Below are positions 63,016 to 64,000 of a stretch of DNA of 64,000 nucleotides, one piece after another. This DNA comes from Echinococcus granulosus. Lineage: Eukaryota; Platyhelminthes; Cestoda; Cyclophyllidea; Taeniidae. The notes under the pieces are model-generated. The model did not search any database, was not told the DNA's origin, and saw only the letters and a program-made list of their open reading frames with translations. The stretch is from NCBI RefSeq assembly GCF_000524195.1, contig NW_020170436.1:164236-228235 (forward strand), in the 5' to 3' direction. Made by a program: the position numbers and the translations under genes. Positions within the stretch are counted from its first letter, which is position 1, and the number at the start of each line of letters is the position of its first letter.

Positions 63016-64000
63016 CTAAAAGACGAAAACAAAAAAAGTCGACCTCTTTTATGGCTTAAAATGACCACTTTTGTGTCTGGCCAATGAGAAAGCGGGAAAA
63101 TCGATATGTTGTTCATTGGCTGATGGACCGATAATTCCAAGGAATTTCATTGGCTAGAATCAAATAACACCGACTTCCAGACTGCGGTTCACCACACAAA
63201 GGAGCAATGCTAGTCGGAAAATATCTTTCTCAAAATATCTTACTAAAATGCCAATATTTAGTGAATAAGTAGTAGATTACACACCCAATTTAGCTTAAGA
63301 AACTGACGGTTTCGGTGAAAAAGTGGGGTGGGTTTTGCGCGCGCACATTGCCAAAAAATCAGTTCATTTCAAAGCTGACCTTTTTACAGGGTTGAAATAA
63401 ACCACCTATTAAGCAAAACGCATTCCGGCAACGCGTTGTCAAGAGGGCCCAAATATATGGCATTTGAGGTGCGAAGGGGAGGAAGGGGATATGAGGAGGT
63501 GGTGGTGCGCTCCACTCCCCATTTTGACATTTTAATGGGTGCACATTTTTGAGATCCTAATTAAGGCTTTGCAGTTGGCCTTCCTCAGTGGATTTAAAAT
63601 ATCAATTTTCGCACCTCGACGCTGATTGGCCCACTGGTTTGAATTGTGCCACGGGGTCAAGGTGATGTGCCATCAGCAAAACAAATTGCTGCAAAGCTAT
63701 CCACGCTCGTAAATAAGCAAAATAAGGAAGTAAAATTCCCTCTTTTCACTCCAGTTTTGGGCGAAATTGTTGATTTGATATAGGAGAAGCTGGTTCACCT
63801 GTCCGACAAATAATACGGATAATTTATGTTTTCCTTCCTTTTTTGTACAGAATCACACAAAAATATGGCCAAATATGCATGTCACTGGGTAGGATAACTT
63901 TTCTTTTCCTTTTCTCACCCCTTGGAATTTAAGTCCAGCTCGAGAGTGGTAGGAGTTTCATGTGGTTGTGAAGACATTTTTGGGAAAAGAAATACGGAAT
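63016..64000. other. Upstream side of the minus-strand gene
   Basis: Upstream exons of the minus-strand gene should lie here or beyond the edge. The only candidate is the short open stretch at 63977-63919 with an ATG and a GTGAGA donor. Nothing else is supported. Confidence 0.3.

Overview
The window looks like a flatworm, most probably a tapeworm. The genes are split by GT-AG introns running from about 31 nt to over 4 kb. The deduced proteins are metazoan in type. One gene is interrupted near its 5' end by five introns of only 31-46 nt, and coding density is low with many simple repeats. The species-level call is inference. No bacterial, CRISPR, rRNA or convincing tRNA feature is present.

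Layout from left to right. Bases 1-6.1 kb are non-coding and hold a dispersed repeat plus a decayed copy of a B-box exon. From 6.1 to 11.9 kb (+) lies a multi-exon gene for a TRIM-like protein (incomplete RING, B-box, coiled coil) joined to five RNA-recognition motifs (RRMs), with a poly(A) signal at 12.37 kb. From 12.4 to 16.6 kb there are only repeats and AT-rich spacer. From 16.6 to 48.0 kb (+) lies one very large gene of about 39 recognisable exons. It encodes the bridge-like lipid transfer protein BLTP2 (KIAA0100 / Drosophila Hobbit / yeast Fmp27 family). It can be followed almost continuously from an N-terminal membrane segment to the C-terminal tail. Its long central introns carry a (GAT)n microsatellite, a dispersed repeat and a possible cystatin-like relic.

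At 50.6-51.2 kb (+) is a compact intronless gene with TATA box and poly(A) signal. It encodes a small secreted glutamate-rich, cysteine-tailed protein. From 52.1 to 56.15 kb (+) is a four-exon CRAL-TRIO (Sec14-like) lipid-binding protein with one GC-AG intron. From 63.0 down to 57.3 kb (-) are three phase-compatible exons of a protein I do not recognise; its 5' end may lie near or beyond the right edge.

Two genes (BLTP2 and the Sec14-like protein) act in membrane lipid traffic, but nothing in the sequence links them in one pathway. The most unusual item is the RING/B-box/coiled-coil plus five-RRM protein, apparently built by repeated duplication of phase-2 RRM exons.
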